NCBI GenBank assembly: GCA_002412925.1 | Contig: DHVZ01000003.1 | Span: forward strand, 62,001-126,000 | Origin: Anaerolineales bacterium UBA5195 | GTDB taxonomy: Bacteria; Chloroflexota; Anaerolineae; Anaerolineales; Villigracilaceae | Direction: 5' to 3' | DNA length: 64,000 nucleotides | Shown: positions 16,492 through 25,595 of the stretch, piece after piece | Position numbering within the stretch: position 1 is the stretch's first letter | How the letters are laid out: each line of letters begins with the position of its first letter | Made by a program: the position numbers and the translations under genes | The notes under the pieces: model-generated | The model's input: only the letters and a program-made list of their open reading frames with translations | Database searches by the model: none | Told to the model about the DNA's origin: nothing

Positions 16492-16520
16492 TTGAAACAA
16501 GAACCCTTTCAAGCTACACT
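16492..16520 (+). promoter_or_regulatory. Promoter for a leaderless histidine kinase mRNA
   Basis: TTGAAA (16492-16497) and TACACT (16515-16520) are 17 bases apart. The expected transcription start, about 7 bases further on, is the A of the ATG at 16527, and no ribosome site is present. The mRNA should therefore be leaderless. Confidence 0.65.
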
Positions 16521-16526
16521 ATAGGC

Positions 16527-17795
16527 ATGATAAATCCGTCTACAGCCAGGCCCGATGGCTTGCGAATCCAGCAATTGGAAAAGCTGGTGAAGATCAGCGT
16601 TACGCTTAATTCCACAGCCAACCTGGACGAGTTGCTTCAGTACATCATTAAGACTGCGGTAGAAATCCTAGACTGTGAGGCGGCCTCGATCCTGCTCCAT
16701 GACGAAAAACGCAACTGCTTGTTCTTTGCCGCCTCGACAGGATCTGAGCCAAATAAAATGGCGCAAATCCTGGTGCCGATAGATGGTTCGCTGGCCGGGA
16801 ATATCTATCGCGAAGGGCAGCCCATCATCATCAATGACGTCAGCCAGGATGCGCGTCATTTTAGCGGTGTCGGCCAACAGGTGCATTTCGAGACCCACTC
16901 CCTAATGGGAGTCCCCATGCGCATCCGCGATAAAGGCGTGGGGGTGCTGGAAGCCATCAATAAAAAAAACGGCACCTTCTCAGACTCGGACAAACAGCTT
17001 TTATCGGTACTGGCTTCGCAGGCGGCTGTCGCCATCTACAATGCGCGGTTGATCCAGGCTTTGCAAAAGGCTTACGAAGAAATCAGCGAGACTGATCGCT
17101 TTAAGAGCAATTTCCTGGCGCTGGCCTCCCACGAGCTGCGTACCCCGCTGGGCATTATTATCGGATACGCATCCTTCCTGCAAGACGAACAAGAAGGGGA
17201 CGTTTCTGACAGCGCAGAGCGCGTACTGGCCGCCGCCAGCCAAATGCGCTCTGTTATCGACGCAATGACCAGCCTGCAACTACTCCAGGCCAAGGGCATG
17301 ACCTTCAAACCACGGGTCGTCCCCATCCAACAGGTTCTCACGACGGCTTATGAAGAGATGCGCCAGATTGCCGAAGAGCTGCGCCACACCGTGACACTCG
17401 ATCTGCCACAACAAGCCTTGCTGGTCACTGCCGACCCCGAAAAAATCACCCCCGCCTTTGTCAATATTCTTGGAAATGCCATCCGCTTCACCCCGAGCGG
17501 CGGGAAGATCGTCATCGGCGCGGCCCAGAAGGGTGGCAACATTTGCGCGTGGATCAGCGATACTGGGATTGGACTGGCCGCCGACCAGTTGACCAAAGTT
17601 TTCCAGGAGTTCTACCAGGTGGAGCCGCACACAACCCGGCACTTTGGCGGGCTGGGAATTGGCCTGACCATCGCCAAGGGGTTAATCGAAACCCAGGGCG
17701 GGCGCATTTGGGCAGAAAGTGAAGGCCTGGGAAAAGGGGTAGCCATTAAGGTCTTGGTGCCCCCAGCAGGAACAGCCTCCCTAAAAAGCGCATAA
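16527..17795 (+). CDS. GAF-domain sensor histidine kinase
   Basis: This 422-residue soluble kinase has an N-terminal GAF sensor domain (about residues 30-175, including LDCEAASILLHDE and IVPIDGSLAGNIYREGQ-like blocks), a coiled link, and then the kinase core. The phosphorylated histidine is in ASHELRTPLGIIIGY, the N box is NILGNAIRFTPSGG, and the ATP lid carries DTGIGLAADQL and GGLGIGLTIAKGL. No membrane helix is visible, so it senses a cytoplasmic signal or a diffusible ligand. No response regulator gene is adjacent, so its partner is elsewhere. The next gene starts 1 base after its stop, but functional linkage is doubtful. Confidence 0.93.
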   Translation: MINPSTARPDGLRIQQLEKLVKISVTLNSTANLDELLQYIIKTAVEILDCEAASILLHDEKRNCLFFAASTGSEPNKMAQILVPIDGSLAGNIYREGQPIIINDVSQDARHFSGVGQQVHFETHSLMGVPMRIRDKGVGVLEAINKKNGTFSDSDKQLLSVLASQAAVAIYNARLIQALQKAYEEISETDRFKSNFLALASHELRTPLGIIIGYASFLQDEQEGDVSDSAERVLAAASQMRSVIDAMTSLQLLQAKGMTFKPRVVPIQQVLTTAYEEMRQIAEELRHTVTLDLPQQALLVTADPEKITPAFVNILGNAIRFTPSGGKIVIGAAQKGGNICAWISDTGIGLAADQLTKVFQEFYQVEPHTTRHFGGLGIGLTIAKGLIETQGGRIWAESEGLGKGVAIKVLVPPAGTASLKSA

Positions 17796-17796
17796 C

Positions 17797-19251
17797 ATGA
17801 CGAAACGAGACCTGTTCATCCTCGCATTGATCGTGCTGGCCTCCAGCATGCTCAGTTTTTTGATGCTCACCCGCGGCCACCTGTGGTGGGACGATTTCGC
17901 CTCCTATCTGATGCAGGCCAAAAGCATCCTGTCGTGGACGCTGGATGATTTTATGCGCCGCAACGCCTTCACGGTGGAAAACTCATCCTACCCGCCGGGG
18001 CCGGTGGCCTATCCATGGGGGTTCCCGCTGCTGCTCACCCCGGTCTACGCTATTTTTGGGCTGAATCCCTTGGCGCTGAAATTGGTCAGCCTCGCCTTTT
18101 ACGCTGTTTTCCTGGTCACTTTTTATTTTTTGGCGCGCACCAGGCTGGAGGAAGGCGAGTCACTCCTGTTGACGGGTGTCATCTCCGTGCTCCCGGCCCT
18201 GCTCGCCGCGAATGACCTGATCCTGTCGGACATCCCCTTCCTGGCTTTCTCGACCCTGAGTCTTTTCCTGCTGGATAGATTCTCCAGAAGCCCAAAGTCT
18301 CCAGATTTTGCAGCGGGCCTTACGCTGGGCGCGGCCATCTTCATGGCTTTTTTCTTGCGCACCACCGGGATCCTGCTGCTGGCGCCGCTGGGAATTTCCC
18401 TGCTGGTCGACTCCTGGCCGCGCTGGCTGGGTGCGCTGAAAAAGGCTTTTCTCCCTGCATTGGCGTTTGGCCTCCTGCTGACACTCCAGCTGGCGGTCTT
18501 CCCCGGCGGGCAGGAATCATACTTCAGCCACTTCTCGATGCTCACCCCCCAACGCCTGCTGGATAATGCGCTTTACTACCTGTGGCTACCCTCCTGGACA
18601 TTTAATGGGATCCCCGGCGGCGTGGTCATCTATCCAATCCTGGCAGTTTTCCTGCTGGTCAGCCTCTTGGCCCAACTGCGGCGGGATGCCGCCCTGCACG
18701 CCTACAGCCTGCTGACAATTTTCCTGTTCATTGCCTGGCCTGAACGCCAGGGATTGCGCTTTATCTACCCGGTGCTGCCCTTCCTGTTCGTTTCCGCTTT
18801 CGACGGGATGAAGCTGGCCTGCGCGCAACTGAAAACGGATTGGCAGAAACCCGCGCGCAGGGTTGTCGGTGGTTTTTGGGGACTGATCCTGATCGCTGCG
18901 TTGAGCGTCAGCGCCGATTCGGCTTATCGGAATGCTTCGGGCGGCAGGGAGATCAACGGCCCGTTTGACATTTACAGCAACCAGATGTTTTCATTCATTC
19001 GTGAAAAGACCCCCGCCGAGAGTGTCATCATCTTCATGCGCCCGCGCGCCCTGCGCCTGTTCACAGACCGCGACTCCTTTATGACCGAGAACTGCGCCGA
19101 CCTGGTCAAAGGGGATTACATCTCTATTCACGAGAAAATTGGGGATGTCGGGCAGATCCCTCCGGAGCAAGTTGAATCCTGCCACCCGGCGGTAACGCTG
19201 GAGGCGGTCTTCAATAACAAACGCTTTACGGTCTATAAAATCCAGAAATAA
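17797..19251 (+). CDS. Family 39-type membrane glycosyltransferase
   Basis: This 484-residue polytopic protein resembles the ArnT/PMT family of lipid-sugar-dependent glycosyltransferases (GT39/GT83). The first external loop after helix 1 carries the acidic motif WWDDFASYLMQAKSI, matching the catalytic D(D/E) site, and PYPWG-like residues follow (PGPVAYPWGFPLLLTPVYA). Roughly ten membrane helices occupy residues 5-375, and a soluble tail of about 100 residues follows. Such enzymes move a sugar from a polyprenyl phosphate donor to a lipid or protein outside the membrane. Its start is 1 base after the histidine kinase stop, so it shares that transcript. The acceptor is unknown. Confidence 0.82.
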   Translation: MTKRDLFILALIVLASSMLSFLMLTRGHLWWDDFASYLMQAKSILSWTLDDFMRRNAFTVENSSYPPGPVAYPWGFPLLLTPVYAIFGLNPLALKLVSLAFYAVFLVTFYFLARTRLEEGESLLLTGVISVLPALLAANDLILSDIPFLAFSTLSLFLLDRFSRSPKSPDFAAGLTLGAAIFMAFFLRTTGILLLAPLGISLLVDSWPRWLGALKKAFLPALAFGLLLTLQLAVFPGGQESYFSHFSMLTPQRLLDNALYYLWLPSWTFNGIPGGVVIYPILAVFLLVSLLAQLRRDAALHAYSLLTIFLFIAWPERQGLRFIYPVLPFLFVSAFDGMKLACAQLKTDWQKPARRVVGGFWGLILIAALSVSADSAYRNASGGREINGPFDIYSNQMFSFIREKTPAESVIIFMRPRALRLFTDRDSFMTENCADLVKGDYISIHEKIGDVGQIPPEQVESCHPAVTLEAVFNNKRFTVYKIQK

Positions 19252-19256
19252 GCTGG

Positions 19257-21575
19257 TTATTCCTTTTCAAGAAAGCCCACTGCGCGGCCCTCGTCATCAT
19301 CCATGATCAGGGTCATGAGACATCCCGGGACATAATCCTGGACATCGATCAGGCGCAGGGTATTTAACAAGGTCTCGTCTGGCGTTACATACCAGTCAGA
19401 GAGTCGGTTTGGGGTGGAGAAGAGAAAGTCCCGATTGAAGACCACGCCCTCATCGTCCAGATTAATCGCCAGCGGGTAGATTTGGGCTTCCATCAGGTCC
19501 TGAAAGAAATGGGTCCCGAAGGAAGGTTCCGGGGAGGTCCCCACTTCCTGTCCAGATAGTTCGATCAAGGCGCGGGTGTTGTAAATATCCCCATAGGCCA
19601 CATGCACGCCCAAATCAGGTGTTGAGGTGCCCCAGCGTCCTGGCCCAATACAGATAAAGACCTGCTCCTTGAGCATGATATTGAGCTGACCGATGGCCCG
19701 CTCCAGGCGGGTGCGGTCAGCCTGTGAGGGCAGGCTGAAATAGCCTTCAGGCGTGACAAATAGGACATAGCGGATATCGCGCACCCCGCCGTGCGGCACC
19801 ATACGACTGGTGGAAAAAATAATGCGCTCTTCGGGCAATTCCGCCGGGATGGAACCGATGTCTTCAGATTCAAGGTGACTCTGCGGGCGGCACTGGAGCA
19901 GGGTAATGCTTACGCCGGGTTGGACGGTTTGCGGGTCGGTTACTTCCAGCGTAAATTCCGTATCCACGGGAGATCCATAATATTGCTCCAGGATGACCAA
20001 CATTTCGCGCATAATCCTGGCAAAAGAAGTGCGGCGTAACAGTTCTTCAAAAGTGATGACCATCTGTTTCACATCTACGGCGCTGGTGCGAATAGTTGAC
20101 AGGTAGTCTCCTTCGTCCTGTTGCGCAATGTACCGCAGCACAGGATGACGAGGATTGAGGACCTCCTCCACCGGCATCGTTTTCAAGCGGTTCTCTTCCA
20201 GATCAATCAGGTCAACGTATTGCTGGGAATAGCGCTTGATCAATTTTGTCGCCGTCGCCGGGTGCAGGAGAGGATGCCCAAGCGCCACCAGGCGCGGGTG
20301 GTCGTTGCCGAGCGTGTCAACTGCGCGCGTGCCCAAACCCCAGACCAGCCGGACAAATCCGTCTTCGCGCTTGATCTGCGGCGACCAGCGATATAAATTG
20401 CGGCTGAAAGCCACCCCGGCGGCATGCGGCAGGAAATAACGGCCGTATTGTTCACCCTGGACCGGCTGGATCAACACCGCGATGCGCTCGTCATAATCGA
20501 CCAGGCCTTTATGGTGCCTGTACAGGATGGCATTCGGGTTAAGCACACTCGCATAGACGCGCGCAATCGCCTGGGTAATATCCCTCATATTCTCTGAAAG
20601 CGTGCCCTGGTTTGGACAGAAAAAGCTGTCGTACTTCCCGGCAAACGAGGTGCCAAAATTATCCTCCAGCAGGCTCGAAGAACGGACAATAAACGGCCGG
20701 CCGTCAAACTCTCGAACGATCGTGCGCAAACTTTCGAAAATATCCTCCGGGAGCCTGCCACGCGAAAATTCTTCGAGGATGAGCGGATACTCCGCCCGGA
20801 CCTGTTCTTCAGGTTTATATTTTTGGTCCGACCAATGAACCAGCCCGTTGGTCGACAGGAAGGTATAGAAAACATCTGAAGCCAGGAAATATGATGGGGG
20901 GATGCGGATGACATCTTTCACCTCCGGCGGGGCCTTTTCGCTCAAAATCCGATAAGCCAGCATCATGCCCGCAGCTTTGCCGCCGATTTTTCCATACCCA
21001 ATCTTGTTATCACGGATCGCCTTCAAATCGGCCACCGTGAACCAGTGCCTGGCAATGTTGAGATAGGCCAACTGGTCGCTGATCATGGTCCGGATCAAGA
21101 CCACCTTGATTTCCTGCAAACGCGCCTCAAGGTGTTTGCGCTTCTCAAGCGGCATCCGTTCGATCATTTCAGCCTGCTCAAAGAGCATATCCTGCGGCGC
21201 CAGTTCTGGGTTGAAGGTAACCATATTGGGCATTTCGCCGCGCTCACCGATTGTTTGCCTGACGATATTCTCGAATTCATCATAGGGCAAATTGTAAGCA
21301 AAGTAGAAATCGGTCAGCGCATCACTGACACGCTCTCGCCGGGTTTCCCAGATTTCAAAACTCTCCTCACCAAACGGGTTATGCAGCCCTTCCCGAATCT
21401 GCGATTCGATCGATTTTTTTCTGACCTCCACTTCAAACGCTTCGGGCAGGATGATGCCGCGCGAAAACAGCGCAGCGCGCATCTTTTCGCGGATGCGCGA
21501 GGCGAGAATCGGATACTGCGTCAGCGCCAGGTAGATATTGAGAACGCGATCGGGGGATAAATTGGTGAGTGTCAT
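19257..21575 (-). CDS. PEP/pyruvate-binding domain protein (PPDK N-terminal type)
   Basis: This 772-residue protein contains the ATP-grasp nucleotide-binding domain of PEP synthase and pyruvate phosphate dikinase. Signature blocks are KIGGKAAGMML, the phosphate-binding FIVRSSSLLEDNFGTSFAGKYDSF-type segment, and LLQCRPQSH at the end of the domain. The swivelling His domain and the PEP-binding barrel are missing, so it is not a complete PEP synthase. A leading 200-residue helical domain and a C-terminal domain of about 190 residues are unassigned. The ATG at 21575 is preferred over a TTG 11 codons upstream. It is convergent with the glycosyltransferase and 84 bases downstream of dnaN. Function is unknown beyond ATP-dependent phosphotransfer. 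Confidence 0.78.
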   Translation of the reverse strand: MTLTNLSPDRVLNIYLALTQYPILASRIREKMRAALFSRGIILPEAFEVEVRKKSIESQIREGLHNPFGEESFEIWETRRERVSDALTDFYFAYNLPYDEFENIVRQTIGERGEMPNMVTFNPELAPQDMLFEQAEMIERMPLEKRKHLEARLQEIKVVLIRTMISDQLAYLNIARHWFTVADLKAIRDNKIGYGKIGGKAAGMMLAYRILSEKAPPEVKDVIRIPPSYFLASDVFYTFLSTNGLVHWSDQKYKPEEQVRAEYPLILEEFSRGRLPEDIFESLRTIVREFDGRPFIVRSSSLLEDNFGTSFAGKYDSFFCPNQGTLSENMRDITQAIARVYASVLNPNAILYRHHKGLVDYDERIAVLIQPVQGEQYGRYFLPHAAGVAFSRNLYRWSPQIKREDGFVRLVWGLGTRAVDTLGNDHPRLVALGHPLLHPATATKLIKRYSQQYVDLIDLEENRLKTMPVEEVLNPRHPVLRYIAQQDEGDYLSTIRTSAVDVKQMVITFEELLRRTSFARIMREMLVILEQYYGSPVDTEFTLEVTDPQTVQPGVSITLLQCRPQSHLESEDIGSIPAELPEERIIFSTSRMVPHGGVRDIRYVLFVTPEGYFSLPSQADRTRLERAIGQLNIMLKEQVFICIGPGRWGTSTPDLGVHVAYGDIYNTRALIELSGQEVGTSPEPSFGTHFFQDLMEAQIYPLAINLDDEGVVFNRDFLFSTPNRLSDWYVTPDETLLNTLRLIDVQDYVPGCLMTLIMDDDEGRAVGFLEKE

Positions 21576-21659
21576 TGGCTGGTTACCAGTCTTCAATGCT
21601 CGATTCAAAAAGCGCCAGATTGGGTTGATCTGACGCTTTGGATGAAAACGGAACGCTGT

Positions 21660-22790
21660 TTAGCCCAGGTGCATCGGCATGATGACATGCAGGAAATTCT
21701 CGTCCCCGGCGGGGCGAATCACGCCGGGCGCGTTGGCCGCCGAAGTTTCTACCGCCACGTTGGGCGTTTTCACCACTTCGAGCACTTCGCGCAGGAATTT
21801 GACGTTGAAAGCGATCAACAGAGGCACGCCATCCACTGTGGCTTCGACGATGGTCTCGTTCGAGCCAGTTTCTTCGCTATGGGCAGAGATTTCCACTTCA
21901 CCCGGCTGGAGTTCGCCGCTGTTTTTGATGTTCAGGCGCACCACGTTCGATCCTTCGCGGGCAAAAATCTCGGCCTGTTTGCAGGCTTTGAGCAGCGAGG
22001 CGGTTGGGACCAGGGTGCGCGATTTGTACGAGCGCGGGATGATCTGCTGGTAATCGGGGAAAGTCCCATCGATGAGTTGGGAGACCAGTTCGGCGTCCTT
22101 GATGCGGAAAACGACCTGTCCGCGGCCTTTGGGCAGCACCATCTGGATCATTTGCTCGCCATCCGAGGCGATGCGCGCCAGTTCCTGCAAGGCGCGCGCC
22201 GGGATGATGGCGTTCACCGTCTGCTCCACAGGCGTGGAAAGCGTCGCCTTGCGGACAGAGAGCCGGAACCCGTCGGCGGCGGCCATCGTAATGGTCTCTT
22301 TTTCCACATTGACCAGCACACCCATCAACACCGGGCGGGCTTCATCCGTCGAAGCGGCAAAAGCCACCTGCTGGATCATTTCTTTAAAGTCCGAGACATT
22401 GATCTGGATGGCGTTCTCGAAATCGGGCACGGGCAGGGGCGGGAACTCCTGCGCATCGATGCCTTTGATATCATTGGTGGATGAGCCAGAGCGGACGTTG
22501 AGCGTCTGCGTGCGCGGGTCAAGGATGAGGCTGACCTGCGGATCGGGCAAGGTGTTAACCAGGTCGGCCAGCGTGCGCGCCGGGACGGTGGTGGAGCCTT
22601 CTTCCTCGATTTTTGCCCCGATCCAGCAGGTGATGCCAAGTTCCAGGTTGGTTGCCGAGAGGCGCAGGCGGCCTTCGTCGGTGGCAATCAGGATATTGGC
22701 AAGGACCGGCAGGGTGCTGCGGGGTGAGACGGCGCGCGAGACGATGCTCAGGCCGCGGGTAAGGTTTTCTTGCAGTAAAGTGACTCTCAT
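21660..22790 (-). CDS. dnaN: DNA polymerase III sliding clamp, beta subunit
   Basis: This 376-residue clamp dimerises around DNA and holds the replicative polymerase; the length is standard. It starts MRVTLLQENLTRGLSIVSRA and shows the three clamp repeats, with typical segments such as TLPVLANILIATDEGRLRLS, FPPLPVPDFENAIQI and GTFPDYQQIIPRS, and it ends in the LHVIMPMHLG tail that binds partner proteins (canonical ending PMRL; here PMHLG). A GGAGA ribosome site precedes the ATG. In most bacteria dnaN follows dnaA near the origin; here dnaA is absent, but the candidate origin is 6 kb away and dnaN is transcribed away from it. Confidence 0.97.
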   Translation of the reverse strand: MRVTLLQENLTRGLSIVSRAVSPRSTLPVLANILIATDEGRLRLSATNLELGITCWIGAKIEEEGSTTVPARTLADLVNTLPDPQVSLILDPRTQTLNVRSGSSTNDIKGIDAQEFPPLPVPDFENAIQINVSDFKEMIQQVAFAASTDEARPVLMGVLVNVEKETITMAAADGFRLSVRKATLSTPVEQTVNAIIPARALQELARIASDGEQMIQMVLPKGRGQVVFRIKDAELVSQLIDGTFPDYQQIIPRSYKSRTLVPTASLLKACKQAEIFAREGSNVVRLNIKNSGELQPGEVEISAHSEETGSNETIVEATVDGVPLLIAFNVKFLREVLEVVKTPNVAVETSAANAPGVIRPAGDENFLHVIMPMHLG

Positions 22791-22858
22791 CGGCGTGCTC
22801 TCCTGCGTGAAAGGCTGAGGAAAGAGAAATTATTATTACTATTTTACATCATAAAGAG

Positions 22859-22884
22859 CCGGGGCGCAGGTTTCTGCGCCCCGG
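22859..22884 (-). terminator. GC-rich hairpin between the DUF5671-type gene and dnaN
   Basis: An 11-bp perfect stem, CCGGGGCGCAG with CTGCGCCCCGG, has a 4-base loop. It lies 7 bases past the stop codon of the membrane gene and 69 bases upstream of dnaN. It most likely ends the upstream minus-strand operon before dnaN's own promoter; an AT-rich stretch (22825-22850) next to it could hold that promoter. Confidence 0.7.
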
Positions 22885-22890
22885 TCAAAG

Positions 22891-24813
22891 CTAATCGACG
22901 ATCATCGAAATTCCCAGCATTAGCAACGTGAACAGCAGTTGTAAACCAAACAGGATGGCAAAAACATAGGCAACGGCCTGCCAGGCTGAAGTGCCGGAAG
23001 ACGAGCGCACATCCTGCCCTTCGGCCAGTTGATGGACAATCTGCGCCGCCAAACCGAAACCGTTTTTCATGGCTCCGCCGGGCCAGTACCAGCCGGGGTT
23101 TGTCAGTGGGACAATCACCTTCTGGCCTGGATAGTCATTCAGCCACAGGCGCAGCGCTTCAGGCGGATTCAGGGCCAGCGAGGCTGGCAAGACCACGGCC
23201 TGGGCCGCACCCGCGTCTTCAGGGACGCCCTGCTCCACGGGCAGGGTGGCCACCGGGATGGATGGGGAAACGCGTTTAATCGCCTCTGCCGCCAGGGCGG
23301 CAAAACCCGTCCCTTCGGATTCAAAGATCAAAACGGCAAACCCTGCCTGCCGCGCCGCCAGCACATCAGCGGCATGGCCGCCATCTTGACGGAGTGCCGT
23401 CCAATGGTAGATGAGGAAAGCTGCGAACAGACCCAGGAGTTGGATCCCGTTCAAAACATTCTGGACAAAGCTTTCAGTGCGATGATCCAGGATCCCAAAC
23501 AAGATGGTGTAGACCAGGAAAATCGCTGAAACCATGCCGCCGATGACCGTGGCAAAAATCACCAGGTAGAGATAGGCGCGCCGGACGAGCGAACGCCGGG
23601 CATGGTCGCCCGCGTCTCCGGCGGAGAGAGCCTCGGCCTGCATGGGACGCCAGGCGGCCAGCCAGAGTGGCAGCCCGGCCAGCAGCGTGGCCATCGACCC
23701 ACTCAATCGCGAACGGAGGGCATCGCCCCAAATGGCGTTGGAGGCTGTCAGGATGTCAACGACAAACGAAATCAGCAGGGCCAGCCCCACGAAAGTGGCG
23801 ACCAGGCCGATCAGCGACAGGATGTATAGATAGAAACGTTTCAACCCGGCGCGGCGCGGCGCATCGGGGGCAGATTCGATTTCGCGGCCAAGCCAGCCGC
23901 CATAATAAGCCCAGATGGCTGCCAGCGGCACGCCCACCGAAACGGGCGCGCCGATCTGTGAGATCAATTCGCGCCATTCGATGGCCTCACCAAGGATGCG
24001 GCGCAGAACCACGTCGATGAATACGCCAGCTGAACTCAAAACCGCGATGACACCCGCCAGGGCCAGCAGGTAAAGCACACCCAGGCGCAGGTTGGAGCCG
24101 CGCTCGCCAGCTTCGTCCAGCGCCTGCTGGCATAAGTTCCAGGCATAAACCCAGATGGGCGTTCCGATCACGATCAGCGCCAGACCGTTGATGAACATCT
24201 CGCGCCCAGGCTCGCCGAGCACTGAACCGGGTAAATAGAAAAGGAAACGCAAAACCTGCTGGACGCCAAAGACAGCCATCAGCAACGCATACAGCACCCA
24301 GATAAAGCGGTACAGGCGGCGGACATCGGCGAAATTTTCCTTTTCGCCCAGGCTGGCCCAGTCGGCGTGCGCGATGCTGTAAAAATACGCCGCAGCGAGG
24401 AGATTGAGCAGGATGGCGATCAGGTTATCGACCCAGCTCTGCGACCCGCCGACAAAAGCGCGGAGGGAATCGATCCCGGCGGTGACAACCAGTGTGCGGT
24501 TGATCAACGCCAGGATATTCTGCACGACCGGGACGAGGGTCAGCAACAAGACAGCGTACAGGAACAGGGCGCGCAGGGTGGCGGAATGTTCCTCGGGATC
24601 TTTGGCAGAGACATTCTGCGCCCAGAGCCAGTGCACCGCAAAAATCGGCACACCCACCAGGACCAGGGCCAGGGCCTGGGCCAGCGTATCCGCGCCGGGG
24701 AAGGTCAATCCTGACGAGAAGATGGTCCGCAGGAGGTTGATCAGCCCCCACAACACCACTTCGAGGCTGATCAGGGCCACCAGGTAAAAGTAGAGACGGC
24801 GGATGCTGCGCAT
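22891..24813 (-). CDS. Multispanning membrane protein with five DUF5671-like repeats
   Basis: This 640-residue protein consists mainly of tandem repeats of about 100 residues, each with a basic, tyrosine-rich start (RRLYFYLVALISLEVVLW, LKRFYLYILSLIGLVATF, VRRAYLYLVIFATVIGGM), two to four membrane helices and a Trp-rich end near PIFAVHWLWAQN or PLWLAAWRPMQ. I count five copies, at about residues 1-100, 140-225, 235-320, 325-405 and 410-480. The last 150 residues form a soluble domain (AVLIFESEGTGFAALAAEAI) before a final helix. The DUF5671 assignment is by recall of the family pattern and is common in Chloroflexota. No function is known. It heads a group with two smaller membrane genes upstream on the same strand. 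Confidence 0.7.
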   Translation of the reverse strand: MRSIRRLYFYLVALISLEVVLWGLINLLRTIFSSGLTFPGADTLAQALALVLVGVPIFAVHWLWAQNVSAKDPEEHSATLRALFLYAVLLLTLVPVVQNILALINRTLVVTAGIDSLRAFVGGSQSWVDNLIAILLNLLAAAYFYSIAHADWASLGEKENFADVRRLYRFIWVLYALLMAVFGVQQVLRFLFYLPGSVLGEPGREMFINGLALIVIGTPIWVYAWNLCQQALDEAGERGSNLRLGVLYLLALAGVIAVLSSAGVFIDVVLRRILGEAIEWRELISQIGAPVSVGVPLAAIWAYYGGWLGREIESAPDAPRRAGLKRFYLYILSLIGLVATFVGLALLISFVVDILTASNAIWGDALRSRLSGSMATLLAGLPLWLAAWRPMQAEALSAGDAGDHARRSLVRRAYLYLVIFATVIGGMVSAIFLVYTILFGILDHRTESFVQNVLNGIQLLGLFAAFLIYHWTALRQDGGHAADVLAARQAGFAVLIFESEGTGFAALAAEAIKRVSPSIPVATLPVEQGVPEDAGAAQAVVLPASLALNPPEALRLWLNDYPGQKVIVPLTNPGWYWPGGAMKNGFGLAAQIVHQLAEGQDVRSSSGTSAWQAVAYVFAILFGLQLLFTLLMLGISMIVD

Positions 24814-24814
24814 C

Positions 24815-25297
24815 TTATTTCACCTGAATGGGCGCTGGCTGGTACCAGTCAAATGCCCATAAACTATATGGCATCTGTTTGATTTTCCAGGTGTCACCCT
24901 GGCGCACCAGTTGGGCGTAATCAACATTGCGATAGCCGCTCGAAAAAGGATCGCGCTGGCCATAGACCACACCCAGGCTGACCGAGGCGCTCTTGCCGAC
25001 AATCTCCGCTTTGCCAATTTCCACTCCGGCATTGGCCGGGTCAATACTATGGTTTAAAAAGGATTGGTGGAATTGTTCTTGCGTAGGTTTGTTTTCAAGC
25101 TCAGCCAGGTAACCATAGGCCTTGTCGAAATCGCGTTTGTGCAGGGCCACCACGTAATTTTGGACCACGCCCTCGGGGGTATCATCGGCCACATAGTTGA
25201 GATTACCATCCTTGCGGCTGAAAAAAACTGCCAGGGCAATCACAATCAAGACGGCAATCCCGATCAGGATGCCGATTAAGAAACGATCCTGTTTCAT
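24815..25297 (-). CDS. Membrane-anchored protein with an NTF2/DUF4878-like external domain
   Basis: This 160-residue protein has a short cytoplasmic start, one membrane helix (FLIGILIGIAVLIVIALAVF, residues 6-25) and an outer domain. The pattern TPEGVVQNYVVALHKRDFDKAYGYL followed by a QLVRQGDTWKIKQMP strand pair is typical of NTF2-like domains that track secreted peptides or bind small ligands; that part is inference. It ends 1 base before the multispanning repeat protein, so the two are coupled and may act together in the membrane. Confidence 0.6.
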   Translation of the reverse strand: MKQDRFLIGILIGIAVLIVIALAVFFSRKDGNLNYVADDTPEGVVQNYVVALHKRDFDKAYGYLAELENKPTQEQFHQSFLNHSIDPANAGVEIGKAEIVGKSASVSLGVVYGQRDPFSSGYRNVDYAQLVRQGDTWKIKQMPYSLWAFDWYQPAPIQVK

Positions 25298-25329
25298 AGG
25301 CTTTTTCCAATCCTTTCAGGGGACAACAA

Positions 25330-25548
25330 CTACCCGCTGCCCTGGTGAGGCCGCCTGGCGCGTTTCTTCGGGCCAGGGCGGGCAGCGATCACAAAAAACG
25401 GGCCGAAGACCGGCAGGAAGAGCGCCAGCCCTCCCCACAGGGCAAATTCAAGCGGGGAACAGCGCCGGTAACGCAAATAGGAAATAGCCATCACAAATGC
25501 CGCCAGCGCGTAAAATCCAAACAGGAAAAGTAAAATGAGAGCAGCCAT
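25330..25548 (-). CDS. Small membrane protein with leaderless promoter
   Basis: This 72-residue protein has two membrane helices (ILLFLFGFYALAAFVMAISY and LALFLPVFGPFFVIAARP) and a basic tail (GPKKRARRPHQGSG). It resembles phospholipase D-nuclease-N-type or stress-response small membrane proteins only in outline, so no family is assigned. A well-formed promoter ends 6 bases before the ATG and no ribosome site is present. It lies 32 bases upstream of the single-helix protein gene and is probably the first gene of that three-gene unit. Confidence 0.6.
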   Translation of the reverse strand: MAALILLFLFGFYALAAFVMAISYLRYRRCSPLEFALWGGLALFLPVFGPFFVIAARPGPKKRARRPHQGSG

Positions 25549-25554
25549 AATTAG

Positions 25555-25583
25555 ATTGTACAGGCTTGAGACCGAAAAGGCAA
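25555..25583 (-). promoter_or_regulatory. Promoter for a leaderless three-gene membrane operon
   Basis: On the minus strand TTGCCT (complement of 25578-25583) and TACAAT (complement of 25555-25560) are 17 bases apart. Six bases separate the -10 from the ATG at 25548, so transcription should begin at the start codon. Confidence 0.55.
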
Positions 25584-25595
25584 GGCGTAGAACAT

